A stretch of 31,191 bases of DNA from JAHIGH01 sp964564035 (GCA_964564035.1 CAZLZN010000020.1:1-31191), one strand, 5' to 3'. Counted from the first letter of the stretch, positions 8,511 through 16,171 are shown. The notes: a model not told the origin generated them from the sequence alone. A program made the numbers and translations.

Positions 8511-8813
8511 ATGAAAGGATTTTTGGATTTTGTCAGAGAGCAAGGCGTTGTCGGCTTGGCCGTTGGTTTTATACTTGGAGGCGCGGTATCCAAACTGGTC
8601 GCGTCTTTGGTCGAAGATATTATCAGTCCCCTGCTGGCACTTGGCCTGAGCAATGTTAAAAACCTCAAAGAGGCTTATATACAGATCGGTTCGGCCAGGA
8701 TAATGTGGGGAGATTTTCTCAATGTATTGATCGATTTTATAGTTGTCGCTTTAGTTGTGTACTTCGGAGTTAAGCTTTTGAAGCTTGACAGGCTCGACAA
8801 GAAAAAGGGATAA
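8511..8813 (+). CDS. mscL: Large-conductance mechanosensitive channel, short form
   Basis: I place the start at ATG 8511, after a GAGGCGGTGAG ribosome-site-like stretch; the open frame reaches 8436 but overlaps the previous gene. The 100-residue product is a compact MscL. It has the amphipathic N-terminus MKGFLDFVREQGVVGLAVG, TM1 with the G/A-rich pore segment (FILGGAVSKLVASLVEDIISP), a short periplasmic loop, TM2 (FLNVLIDFIVVALVVYFGVK) and a basic tail. MscL opens on osmotic downshock to release solutes. Most MscL proteins are 120-150 residues, so the loop and C-terminal bundle are reduced. Confidence 0.93.
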   Translation: MKGFLDFVREQGVVGLAVGFILGGAVSKLVASLVEDIISPLLALGLSNVKNLKEAYIQIGSARIMWGDFLNVLIDFIVVALVVYFGVKLLKLDRLDKKKG

Positions 8814-8821
8814 ATTTAATA

Positions 8822-9640
8822 TTATTTCCGTTTATCTTCGATCAGCAGATCGAGTTTTGTTTTTAACGCCTCAAGCTGCATACTGATGTGTTTTAAGCGG
8901 TCGTTTTTTGTTGATTTGGGGTTTTTTCTGAGCGCCTCCTTGTCGAGGTCGCGATGGACTTCTTCAAATCCGCTCATGATAACGCCGATGAACAAATTCA
9001 AGACGATCATCGTGCCAAGTAGTATAAAGCTTATAAAATACAGCGGCGCCAAGAAGACGGCCTCCTGAGCCCTCATGATATCTACCCATCCTTCCAGAGT
9101 TATTATCTGAAACAGAGTGAGCATTGAAGCACCGAGGTCACCGAAATGGGCAGGATCATTTACTCCGAACAGAAAATTGCCCAGCACCGCGAAAATATAG
9201 AACTGAATCAAAAGCAGGATGCCGATATAACCCATGGAAGGCACGCTTTTAAGAAGCGCACCTACAATAAGCTGGAGCTTGGGGAGAGCTGTAATCAACC
9301 TGAGCACTCTGAATATTCTGACGAGGCGGAACACCGACGCATAAGCGCCTCCAAAGGGTAAATAAAACAAAGCGGTTATGACAAAGTCAAAATTGTTGTT
9401 TGCTGATTTAAAAAAGTCTAACGGTTTTTTGCCGAATGCCAGAATCCTGATAATTATCTCAACAGTAAAAATCAGCTGAACAGTAAGATCAAGAGCGTGA
9501 AATATACTATAATAACGCGTATAAAGACCTCTGTAAGTCTCAAGGCCGACCAACACTGCAGATAGAAGAATGACCGCTACCACGCTATTTTGAAAACGCT
9601 TATCCTGACTGACGACTTTGAATATATTATTTCTATTCAT
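8822..9640 (-). CDS. Bacterial voltage-gated cation channel (NaChBac-like), TLEGW filter
   Basis: The 272-residue protein has the six-helix plan of single-domain voltage-gated channels. S4 carries four arginines at every third position (R105, R108, R111, R114). The pore loop has FQIITLEGW with the filter at about 181-185. S6 contains the conserved asparagine region (IVLNLFIGVIMSGFEEV), and the C-terminus is a predicted coiled coil (about 250-272) suited to tetramer assembly. Known bacterial sodium channels carry TLESW; glycine at the fourth position is unlike them. The gene is convergent with mscL (8-bp gap) and divergent from tetR, with a TetR-type palindrome at its start codon. Confidence 0.9.
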   Translation of the reverse strand: MNRNNIFKVVSQDKRFQNSVVAVILLSAVLVGLETYRGLYTRYYSIFHALDLTVQLIFTVEIIIRILAFGKKPLDFFKSANNNFDFVITALFYLPFGGAYASVFRLVRIFRVLRLITALPKLQLIVGALLKSVPSMGYIGILLLIQFYIFAVLGNFLFGVNDPAHFGDLGASMLTLFQIITLEGWVDIMRAQEAVFLAPLYFISFILLGTMIVLNLFIGVIMSGFEEVHRDLDKEALRKNPKSTKNDRLKHISMQLEALKTKLDLLIEDKRK

Positions 9641-9677
9641 AGAACAAGAATTCTATAGTATTTTTATTGATCAGTCA
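9640..9677 (-). promoter_or_regulatory. Channel-gene promoter overlapped by an AGAAC-N4-ATTCT operator
   Basis: On the minus strand TTGACT is followed after 17 bp by TAGAAT, then nine bases to the ATG at 9640. The -10 box lies inside the inverted repeat TAGAACAAGAATTCTA (9640-9655), which has the same AGAA-C-N4-RTTCT form as the two palindromes at the tetR promoter. A repressor bound there would block the -10 and the start site directly. Confidence 0.6.
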
Positions 9678-9729
9678 AACCTGGCCTCAGAATACAGGAA
9701 TAACGCGTTGAATTAGGCGATATTACTAC

Positions 9730-9774
9730 TTGACAAATTAGAACATATGTTCTATAAATAGAACAATCATTCTA
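9730..9774 (+). promoter_or_regulatory. tetR promoter with two tandem operator palindromes
   Basis: TTGACA (9730-9735), 17 bp, then TATAAA (9753-9758) form a near-consensus promoter. The perfect palindrome AGAACATATGTTCT (9740-9753) fills the spacer. A second copy, AGAACAATCATTCT (9760-9773), lies over the transcription start. Their centres are 20 bp apart, close to two helical turns, so dimers could bind side by side. The tetR ATG at 9778 follows after a leader of roughly a dozen bases. Confidence 0.7.
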
Positions 9775-9777
9775 TTT

Positions 9778-10359
9778 ATGACAAAGATAACAAAAAACAT
9801 TATTTTAGAAAAAGCTGTTGAGATTTTTGCCAGAGGGGGCTTAGGAGAATTCAGGATAAGACTTCTGGCGGAGCAGACAGGTGTTGTGCCGTCAGTTATT
9901 TATCATTATTTTAAAGATGAGAACACTCTGCTTCGCGAGATGTTTGATTATACCAATACAGAACTGGGAAGACTCAGAGCCCTTCTCCCACATCGAAAAA
10001 CCACAATAGATATGCTCAAGCAAAGAATTGAATTTCAGCTAGATAATGCCGATAAAATAGTTGCCGTTCTGAAATATTATCTTGCGTTCAGGAAGACCTT
10101 TCCGAAGTTCAAGGGAGGATATGTGCCAGATAAAAGCGCGCTGCATATGGAGGAGTTTCTGGAATTCGCGAGAGCACAGGGTGATTATAAGACAGGAAAT
10201 TTGAGCGATGACGCAAAGGTGATGACTCATGCTATAAACGGATTTTTACTTGAGTATTATCCCAATACCCCACAGGGCGCGGACAGGCGAGCACTGATCA
10301 GGAGAATATCTAATTTTTTAATGAGAGCTGTGAAGGGAGGTGAAAATAGTGAAAAATAA
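9778..10359 (+). CDS. TetR-family transcriptional regulator
   Basis: The 193-residue protein starts with a TetR DNA-binding domain: helix 1 (NIILEKAVEIFARGGLGEF), then the helix-turn-helix RLLAEQTGVVPSVIYHYFKDENTLLREMF in residues about 28-57. The rest is the variable ligand-binding and dimer domain. It is preceded by two palindromes in its own promoter and faces a third at the divergent channel gene, so autoregulation and control of the channel are likely. It overlaps the fasciclin gene by 11 bp, and the two should be co-transcribed. The ligand is unknown. Confidence 0.9.
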   Translation: MTKITKNIILEKAVEIFARGGLGEFRIRLLAEQTGVVPSVIYHYFKDENTLLREMFDYTNTELGRLRALLPHRKTTIDMLKQRIEFQLDNADKIVAVLKYYLAFRKTFPKFKGGYVPDKSALHMEEFLEFARAQGDYKTGNLSDDAKVMTHAINGFLLEYYPNTPQGADRRALIRRISNFLMRAVKGGENSEK

Positions 10360-10942
10360 TACCATGCTTATAGTTCTGGGATTGGTTCTAATAGCGGGAG
10401 TCGGTATATTTGCTTTTCAAAACATGAACGCAAATTCATCTTCTTCATCTCAGGTGATGGAAGAAGAAGCCGGACAACCTACGGCTAATCAAGAGCCCGA
10501 ATCTACAGAAACTGCCAGCACGGATGAGAATATGAGTAAAACAATTGTAGATATTGCTGTTGCGAACGGCAATTTCAAAACTCTAACAACCGCTTTAACA
10601 GAGGCGGGTCTCGTTGAGACTCTGTCAGGAGAGGGACCTTTCACGGTCTTTGCTCCGACGGACGAAGCTTTTGCCAAGCTTCCGGCCGGTACGGTCGAAG
10701 CCTTGTTACAGGATAAAGAAAAGTTAACAAGTATTTTGACTTACCATGTGGTTTCGGGAAAGGTGATGGCAGAGGATGTCGTCAAGCTCACTTCAGCAAC
10801 AACAGTACAGGGACAAGACGTTACTGTGAAGGTTGAGGGTGATACCGTCATGATAAATGACGCCAAGGTAGTAACAGCCGATATTGAAGCATCAAATGGA
10901 GTAATCCATGTGATCGATACGGTTATATTGCCTAAAGAATAA
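10349..10942 (+). CDS. Secreted or membrane-anchored fasciclin-domain (FAS1) protein
   Basis: I choose GTG 10349 (197 residues) because AGGGAGG at 10334-10340 is spaced correctly before it; the frame also contains an earlier GTG at 10340 which sits on the Shine-Dalgarno. Residues 4-24 are a hydrophobic signal or anchor. Residues about 30-65 are a Ser/Glu/Thr-rich linker. Residues about 67-195 form a FAS1 domain with the H1 motif TVFAPTDEAFAKLP, the YHVV motif and a C-terminal NGVIHVIDTVILP (H2 motif). FAS1 domains act in adhesion and cell-surface contacts. Co-expression with TetR suggests it is induced together with the neighbouring channel. Confidence 0.92.
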   Translation: MKNNTMLIVLGLVLIAGVGIFAFQNMNANSSSSSQVMEEEAGQPTANQEPESTETASTDENMSKTIVDIAVANGNFKTLTTALTEAGLVETLSGEGPFTVFAPTDEAFAKLPAGTVEALLQDKEKLTSILTYHVVSGKVMAEDVVKLTSATTVQGQDVTVKVEGDTVMINDAKVVTADIEASNGVIHVIDTVILPKE

Positions 10943-10950
10943 TAAGCTCA

Positions 10951-10979
10951 GGCTTGCGCCCCGAAGCGGGGCGCAAGCC
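10951..10979 (+). terminator. 12-bp GC-rich hairpin after the fasciclin gene
   Basis: GGCTTGCGCCCC pairs perfectly with GGGGCGCAAGCC around a five-base loop, nine bases past the fasciclin stop. Only a short CTTTC follows, so it is a strong hairpin without a classical U-tract. It probably ends the tetR-fasciclin unit. Confidence 0.65.
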
Positions 10980-11017
10980 GGCTTTCATAAATAAATAAAT
11001 AAATATTTTACATAAAT

Positions 11018-11500
11018 ATGCTAACCATAAATCAAAAAGCACCGGGATTTGAACTTCCGGATCAGAGAGGAAATTTACACAATTTGAGACAATACGCAGG
11101 CAAATGGGTCGTTCTGTATTTTTATCCGAAGGACAATACGCCGGGATGCACGATCGAGGCTTGCTCTTTCAGAGACTCAGTAAAAGAACTTACAGATAAA
11201 AACATCGCGGTGTTCGGAGTATCTAAAGACACGATAAAATCGCATGGAAAATTCGCGGATAAATATAAACTACCCTTTCCCCTACTTTCAGACAAAGAAT
11301 CATCAATGATAAAAAAATACGGCGCGTGGGGAGTGAAAAAGTTTTTGGGCAAAGAATATGAAGGCGTCAAGAGAATAAGCTACATCATAGATCCGCATGG
11401 GCAAATAGCCAAAGTTTATGAAAAGGTAAATCCGCTGATTCATGCCAAGGAAATTTTGAGTGATATAGACAGGATGTCCTCAGTTGATTATGAGAGATAA
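11018..11500 (+). CDS. bcp: Thiol peroxidase, Bcp/PrxQ-type peroxiredoxin
   Basis: The 160-residue cytosolic peroxiredoxin reduces hydrogen and organic peroxides using thioredoxin. The peroxidatic cysteine C44 lies in the TPGCTIEAC motif and the resolving cysteine is C49, the spacing seen in the two-cysteine Bcp/PrxQ class. The preceding YFYPKDNTPG and the following SKDTIKSHGKFADKYKLPFPLLSD are family signatures. It stands alone between the fasciclin operon and the convergent ATPase. The thioredoxin at 14549-14872 could be its reductant. Confidence 0.95.
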   Translation: MLTINQKAPGFELPDQRGNLHNLRQYAGKWVVLYFYPKDNTPGCTIEACSFRDSVKELTDKNIAVFGVSKDTIKSHGKFADKYKLPFPLLSDKESSMIKKYGAWGVKKFLGKEYEGVKRISYIIDPHGQIAKVYEKVNPLIHAKEILSDIDRMSSVDYER

Positions 11501-11644
11501 ATTTATCATTCCTCATTTTTTCATTTAACATTTATTCTCCGGGCTACATGTGCGGGTTTGAAACAAAGACGATAGATCCAAACACTATTCATGAGAGACG
11601 AATATTTTAAATTGAATCGAATATACGAATCGATCGGATATGAA

Positions 11645-14005
11645 CTACAGGCGGGCACGCTGGGAGATTTCGGTTTCTATTACCTCTACATTGCGGCCGT
11701 ATTTGAGGCGTGAAAGCTCACGAACGAGCTCTGCTACTCTCGGGTTACTCAATTCTTTTTCTCTTTGGACATCTTTTGTAGTGTCAATTGAGAATGGAGG
11801 CACGGGTTCGCCGTTTACAAGCGTCCTCATATAGGCGTTATATTTGTCGACGTTTATGAGATCATTTTCGCTAAATGTCGGCTGGAATTCCCGCTGGAGG
11901 TAGCTGGCGTCATTTACGCCGACACGGAATGACGCAATCGTACCGACGTTACCGAAAATAGCATTTTTGATCTCCTCTTCCATCTGTCCAATAAATTGAT
12001 TGGCAACGATAAGACTCAATCGATATTTTCTGGCTTCTGAGAGAATTTGGGCAAAATCAGGAGTCGCAAAATTCTGGAACTCGTCAACGTAGAGGAAAAA
12101 ATCGCGGCGTTTAGCCATATCCATATCCTGGCGGGACATGGCCGCGACCAGAATCTTGGGCACTAAAACCAAACCGAGAAAGCTGGCGTTTTCTTCTCCG
12201 ATTTTTCCTTTGGAAAGGTTTATGAGAAGTATCTTTCCCTCATCCATAACTTTGCGGAAATCAAATGAGCTGCGAGACTGGCCGATGATATTTCTTATCA
12301 TTTTGTTAGTAACGAATCTGCCGAATTTGGAAGTTATATAATCAAGAACTTCAGATTTGTGAAAATCGGATGTCTGGGCTATTTGATCGGTCCAATAACG
12401 GCGGACAATCGGATCTTCTACCTTGGGCAAAATGTCCTGAACATAGTTTTGGTCGGTTAGAATGCGCACGACTTCAATAAAAGTACTGCCTTTCTCATAC
12501 ATGACGGTCAACATTGCATTGCGGACGGCATGCTCAAAGCGCGGACCGATGATTCCGGTCTTATTCGGATCAAAAAGCTTATACATAAGTCCGATCACCG
12601 AATTGACCACGAAATGCTTTTGCTGTTCACCGACCGCATCCAGCATATTAAAGCCCATGGGGCGCTCCAGATCCGACGGATCAAAAAGTATTACATCTTC
12701 GGCTCTTTTGGGCGGAATCTGCATGAGAATGTCCTCGACCAGATCACCATGGGGGTCGACTACTGCCAGGCCTTCTCCGGCGTGGATATCCTGCATAATC
12801 ATAGTTTTGAGAAATTCGCTCTTTCCGGTACCGGTTTTTCCGATTATATACATGTGCCTTCGCCGGTCATCTCTCTCAACCCTTACGGGAATAGATACTC
12901 CGCGGAATAAGCTGTTTCCCAAAAATAATCCTGTTGTAGGCAAATTGGACGGTGCAGGGGCTCTTTTGGATGTCAGCCAGTGAATGCCCGGTGTCTGAAC
13001 GCTTTTGTTCGGGAAGTGAAAGATGGTTGCCAGTTCTTCGCTGGTCAAGACAGAAATTTTGCCGTATAGAGGAAAATAGCGGTAAATGAAGTCATGCAAA
13101 AACCACCCTTTGAAAAGGTGCTTGTTTTTGGTAAAGGAATTCTGTCCGGAGAACTGACCGAATGCATTTTTTATATTACTCAGGTGAGCCTTGGCTGCAT
13201 CGGAAGTCTTCGCGCATACTACGATCCTGATTACCGTTCGAAAGCCGGGCTTAGAAATCGTATTCTCTATTCCTTCAAGCTCTTTCGCATCGGTTTTGTA
13301 GCCTGCTGTTTCAGGATTGGCTTCGCTTTTTTTGGTTTTACTGATATATCCTCTGCCAGCTTTTTTCCAGCTTTTACCTGCGGGACGGACTAATATTTGA
13401 ATAGCCGCGCCTTCACCTTCACCCATTTTGGATAAAACGGAGGTAATTGAGGACATAGGATCGATAGGTAGATCTTTGTAAAGCTTGATCGACATATAAT
13501 CGCTTTCTTTTTCTCGCAGAGAAGTAAATGCAACTTTGCCGTTTTCGGAAAATATTTTGTACTCGGATCCGATAACATTGCCGTCTTTTTGTTTTGCTCT
13601 CGGTTCATTTATTAGCGCTATTTCGGCATCAGGGTAAGCGCCGTTAATTTGTTTTTCGATGAAGTCGCGGTACTTGTTTGGTGTACAGACATAAAAACGG
13701 ATGTCACCGGGCAAGCCAACGATTTCAAAAGACAAGCGAGGCTGTTGTCTGAAAAATTCCATCCAGCCGGTCCTGCGCAAAGAGGCAATTGCCGAGAACA
13801 TCTGTTCAGCGGCGTCTATTTTGATCTCATTTTCTCTGGGGACACTTACCTGGAGGATAACCGAATTGAGAGACTCTTCCTCGCGGTCTTTGTTTCTGAG
13901 CCATAGAACGAGTAAATAGCCTAACAGCCATAAAATCCCGCCGACAATTATTGCCACTAGAAAAATAATTAATATTGTTGTTAGCAGATTTAAAATGTTT
14001 TCCAT
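11645..14005 (-). CDS. TraG/VirD4-like membrane-anchored DNA-translocase-type ATPase
   Basis: The 786-residue protein has an N-terminal membrane helix (about 8-36) and a long domain without a recognised fold (45-340). The C-terminal P-loop ATPase has Walker A GKTGTGKS (389-396), a VVDPHGDL segment (416-422), Walker B FFLYVDEFQNF (636-646) and a later VANQFIGQ motif. This is the arrangement of type IV secretion coupling-type ATPases with a TraM-recognition-like region. CPR genomes commonly carry such proteins without a full secretion apparatus, and none is seen here. It starts three bases after the stop of the upstream 162-residue gene. DNA or protein pumping is inferred, not shown. Confidence 0.87.
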   Translation of the reverse strand: MENILNLLTTILIIFLVAIIVGGILWLLGYLLVLWLRNKDREEESLNSVILQVSVPRENEIKIDAAEQMFSAIASLRRTGWMEFFRQQPRLSFEIVGLPGDIRFYVCTPNKYRDFIEKQINGAYPDAEIALINEPRAKQKDGNVIGSEYKIFSENGKVAFTSLREKESDYMSIKLYKDLPIDPMSSITSVLSKMGEGEGAAIQILVRPAGKSWKKAGRGYISKTKKSEANPETAGYKTDAKELEGIENTISKPGFRTVIRIVVCAKTSDAAKAHLSNIKNAFGQFSGQNSFTKNKHLFKGWFLHDFIYRYFPLYGKISVLTSEELATIFHFPNKSVQTPGIHWLTSKRAPAPSNLPTTGLFLGNSLFRGVSIPVRVERDDRRRHMYIIGKTGTGKSEFLKTMIMQDIHAGEGLAVVDPHGDLVEDILMQIPPKRAEDVILFDPSDLERPMGFNMLDAVGEQQKHFVVNSVIGLMYKLFDPNKTGIIGPRFEHAVRNAMLTVMYEKGSTFIEVVRILTDQNYVQDILPKVEDPIVRRYWTDQIAQTSDFHKSEVLDYITSKFGRFVTNKMIRNIIGQSRSSFDFRKVMDEGKILLINLSKGKIGEENASFLGLVLVPKILVAAMSRQDMDMAKRRDFFLYVDEFQNFATPDFAQILSEARKYRLSLIVANQFIGQMEEEIKNAIFGNVGTIASFRVGVNDASYLQREFQPTFSENDLINVDKYNAYMRTLVNGEPVPPFSIDTTKDVQREKELSNPRVAELVRELSRLKYGRNVEVIETEISQRARL

Positions 14006-14008
14006 ATT

Positions 14009-14497
14009 TTATGACTGAGGAGCCGACTTCCCGGCCTGACTTATGCTGTCGGGATTATACTTGAGCCACTGATACATAACCAGACTTGCCAGCCAATGCA
14101 TAGAATCGGATGTGCCGGTTTTTTTAAATACACCTAGCGCACCTTGATAGCTCATGGGGAGTTTTATCCTGCCGAAAGCAGTATCCAAGACAGAATCGCC
14201 GGAAGGAGCTTTTTGCCCGGTCCGCGCTTCGGTAACTTTGTGTATTACGGGCTCTTTTGCGTCTGGGCCTTTTTCGACAAAGCTTTTTAACTCAGGCGGT
14301 ATGCTTACTTCGGATGGAGTTGATATTGATATTTCAGTAACTGCTTTCTGCGCGCCCTCCTGCTGAGCGGGCTTGATGCTGATCGCCTCCTGCTCTTTAC
14401 TCATCGCCGGCGCAATAGACTGAGGACTTCGGCTCTGACTGTTTTGACTGAGGTTATTATCCTGAGGATCATTGGTATTTTGAACTGTATCTTGCAT
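14009..14497 (-). CDS. Unrecognised partner protein of the TraG-like ATPase
   Basis: The 162-residue protein is unrecognised. Residues 1-100 look disordered (rich in Gln, Ser, Pro, Asn and Glu), while residues about 104-150 look folded (DTAFGRIKLPMSY, then MHWLASLVMYQWLKYNP). There is no signal peptide or membrane helix. It is the first gene of a two-gene operon, three bases before the ATPase, with a promoter at 14504-14532 whose -10 ends six bases from the ATG. A regulatory or adaptor role for the ATPase is a guess from position. Confidence 0.7.
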   Translation of the reverse strand: MQDTVQNTNDPQDNNLSQNSQSRSPQSIAPAMSKEQEAISIKPAQQEGAQKAVTEISISTPSEVSIPPELKSFVEKGPDAKEPVIHKVTEARTGQKAPSGDSVLDTAFGRIKLPMSYQGALGVFKKTGTSDSMHWLASLVMYQWLKYNPDSISQAGKSAPQS

Positions 14498-14503
14498 AGA
14501 TTT

Positions 14504-14532
14504 ATCTTAGCATGCGGAGGGTAAAATCACAA
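14504..14532 (-). promoter_or_regulatory. Promoter of the ATPase operon
   Basis: The minus strand has TTGTGA (14532-14527), 17 bp, TAAGAT (14509-14504), then six bases to the ATG at 14497. TGC directly before the -10 also makes it an extended -10 promoter. A leaderless message is predicted. Confidence 0.5.
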
Positions 14533-14548
14533 ACAAAAAAAGCGGGAA

Positions 14549-14872
14549 TTACAGGCCCAGATGGTCACCAATCAATTTCTTAATACTGTTTTTGTTCTGC
14601 AGGCCGGTATTTAAACCAAGCAGTTTTCCTTCGTTGAATAACGCGATCGCGGGAATACTCATGACCTGATATTTGGCCGGAATATCAGGATTTTCACCGG
14701 CCTCCAGTTTGCAGAATTCTATCTTGTCTGCATATTCTTTTGACAGGTCTTCGACAATCGGCATCTGAATCTTGCACGGCTGACACCAGGCAGACCAAAA
14801 ATCAATCAATACAGGCTTTTGGCTTTTGAGCACTACTTCATCGAAGTTCTTGTCAGTCAATACTTTGAGCAT
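14549..14872 (-). CDS. Thioredoxin-fold protein with WCQPC active site
   Basis: From ATG 14872 the protein has 107 residues; an upstream in-frame TTG at 14884 is less likely because it overlaps the rhodanese stop. It is a single thioredoxin domain with the active site WCQPC (C30, C33), the cis-proline region SIPAIALFNEGK, and a C-terminal helix. Classical thioredoxins carry WCGPC; glutamine instead of glycine should shift the redox potential. It is second in a two-gene unit behind a rhodanese, which suggests it reduces the rhodanese persulfide or a sulfur acceptor. It could also serve the Bcp peroxiredoxin. Confidence 0.88.
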   Translation of the reverse strand: MLKVLTDKNFDEVVLKSQKPVLIDFWSAWCQPCKIQMPIVEDLSKEYADKIEFCKLEAGENPDIPAKYQVMSIPAIALFNEGKLLGLNTGLQNKNSIKKLIGDHLGL

Positions 14873-14876
14873 ATTT

Positions 14877-15212
14877 TTAAGCAACGGGGTATCCGCTTCC
14901 TCTCCAAGCTATCATGCCGTTGTCAACATTGAATACATTCGAGTAGCCTTTTTTGATCATTACGCCAACAGCCATGGCGCTTCTGGAGCCGCTTAAGCAA
15001 TATACATAGACTGTCTTATTCTTATCGGGAATTATCGACTCTACGCCTGATTCAACCCTCTCAACGGATAAATTTGTCGCGTTTGCAATTCTACCGCCCG
15101 CGTACTCCCCCGGCGTCCGTACGTCCAGCAGGAAAATGTCTTTTTTTTCCTCAATGATTTTTTTCAGTTCCTTTACGGAAATTGCAGGAACTTTGGGACC
15201 GAAATTGAACAT
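14877..15212 (-). CDS. Single-domain rhodanese-like sulfurtransferase
   Basis: I choose ATG 15212 (111 residues) because a consensus promoter lies over the upstream ATG at 15236. The protein is a single rhodanese domain: the ELKKIIEEKKDIFLLDVRTPGEYAGGRI entry segment, the catalytic loop CLSGSRS with C72, and the C-terminal GMIAWRGSGYP. The C-x-x-G-x-R loop length is that of sulfur (not phosphate) substrates, so it should carry a persulfide on C72. There is no signal peptide, so it is cytosolic. It is co-transcribed with the downstream thioredoxin and divergent from the ArsR-family regulator. Confidence 0.92.
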   Translation of the reverse strand: MFNFGPKVPAISVKELKKIIEEKKDIFLLDVRTPGEYAGGRIANATNLSVERVESGVESIIPDKNKTVYVYCLSGSRSAMAVGVMIKKGYSNVFNVDNGMIAWRGSGYPVA

Positions 15213-15216
15213 ATTA

Positions 15217-15251
15217 TTGACATTATATATTAGCATCTGCTAATATGTCAA
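15217..15251. promoter_or_regulatory. Symmetrical divergent promoters sharing one ArsR-type operator
   Basis: Plus strand: TTGACA (15217-15222), 18 bp, TAATAT (15241-15246), six bases, ATG of the regulator at 15253. Minus strand: TTGACA (15251-15246), 18 bp, TATAAT (15227-15222), nine bases, ATG of the rhodanese at 15212. The two promoters are face to face, and each -10 overlaps or abuts the other's -35. A perfect inverted repeat, ATATTAGCA-TC-TGCTAATAT (15227-15246), fills the shared spacer, so one bound dimer would shut both operons. Confidence 0.8.
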
Positions 15252-15252
15252 T

Positions 15253-15531
15253 ATGGAAAATTTAATTCTGGGGGCCATTTCTAATCCGGTCAGACTCAAG
15301 ATGCTGTGTTGTTTGTCCAATGGCAAAATGCAGGTCGGCGAACTGGTCGATAAATGCGGACTCGCTCAGTCAGCGGTTTCGCAGCATTTGATCAAGCTGA
15401 AGTCTGCCGGGCTTGTGAAAGACGAGAGACGAGGTAAATACATATATTATTCTATAGAGAATTTGAAAGCTGCCAAAATTGCAAAAAGCCTATCCGAATT
15501 TTGCGACAGAGATAACAAGTTACAAATATGA
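15253..15531 (+). CDS. ArsR/SmtB-family repressor, possible persulfide sensor
   Basis: The 92-residue protein is a compact winged helix of the ArsR family: NPVRLKMLCCLSNG (helix 2), the recognition region CGLAQSAVSQHLIKLKSAGLV, and the wing RRGKYIYYSIE. Metal-site motifs such as ELCVCDL are absent. Cysteines are at 19, 20, 35 and 84. The pair C19/C20 plus C84 (SEFC near the C-terminus) mirrors the two-cysteine arrangement of the sulfide/persulfide sensors BigR and SqrR. With rhodaneses on both sides, a reactive-sulfur signal is the best guess; metal or general redox sensing remains possible. It overlaps the next gene by ATGA. Confidence 0.88.
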   Translation: MENLILGAISNPVRLKMLCCLSNGKMQVGELVDKCGLAQSAVSQHLIKLKSAGLVKDERRGKYIYYSIENLKAAKIAKSLSEFCDRDNKLQI

Positions 15532-16154
15532 AGCCGTTATATTTCAGAAAAAGCAGGCATACTCTGGATACAACTATAAAAAATGTGCTAATTATGGCCA
15601 AAGAGGCAGGATGGACGATCCTAAGTGAATTGGATCTTCCATTGAAGCGCGGGAAATTAATTTCTTTTTACCGGCCTAAGCATCTTGAAGAACTGAATGA
15701 GTCCGATCCGGCAATCGCAGGCTTTGCAATCAATACCATTTCTATTTATAGGAAAGGCAATGATATATTTGCAGGATTTCAAAAACCGGTCTTACTGAAC
15801 GCGCTTGCAGGTAATCAGGGAACGCAAGCCGTCTCGGAGGAGACCGATAAGGAATTTACGGCAATGATAAACAAAGCAACGGGGGCGGGAGAGCTGAAAA
15901 TCGAGTCTGTTAAGCTGTATTCAACCATGACTTGTCCTTATTGCAAAATGGAACAATCATGGCTTGAGGGTAAAAAGATCAAACACGAGATGGTGTTTGT
16001 TGACCTAAACCCCAAAGAAGCGCAGGCAATGGTCGAAAAGACAGGTCAAATGGGAGTTCCGGTTACTGAAATAATTTATGAAGAAGGAGATCCTGAATAT
16101 GTGATAGGTTTTGACAAGCCAAAGCTTGCCCAACTGCTTAACACACATATATAA
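15528..16154 (+). CDS. DUF302-glutaredoxin fusion protein
   Basis: The 208-residue protein joins two domains. Residues about 5-118 match DUF302 (VLIMAKEAGWTILSELDL, then ESDPAIAGFAINTISIYRKG). Residues about 125-208 are a glutaredoxin with active site CPYC (C136, C139), the cis-proline loop MGVPVTEI, and a GFDKPKLAQLL end. DUF302 proteins often occur near sulfur and redox genes, but their activity is unknown. There is no signal peptide. Its ATG overlaps the regulator's TGA, so translation is coupled and the regulator controls it. The glutaredoxin half may reduce a mixed disulfide or persulfide handled by the DUF302 half. Confidence 0.85.
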   Translation: MKPLYFRKSRHTLDTTIKNVLIMAKEAGWTILSELDLPLKRGKLISFYRPKHLEELNESDPAIAGFAINTISIYRKGNDIFAGFQKPVLLNALAGNQGTQAVSEETDKEFTAMINKATGAGELKIESVKLYSTMTCPYCKMEQSWLEGKKIKHEMVFVDLNPKEAQAMVEKTGQMGVPVTEIIYEEGDPEYVIGFDKPKLAQLLNTHI

Positions 16155-16171
16155 TTGATTGAAGATAATTT

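Noticed and set aside
12462..12983. 173-residue plus-strand open frame
   Set aside because: Antisense shadow of the TraG-like ATPase gene, across its motor domain.
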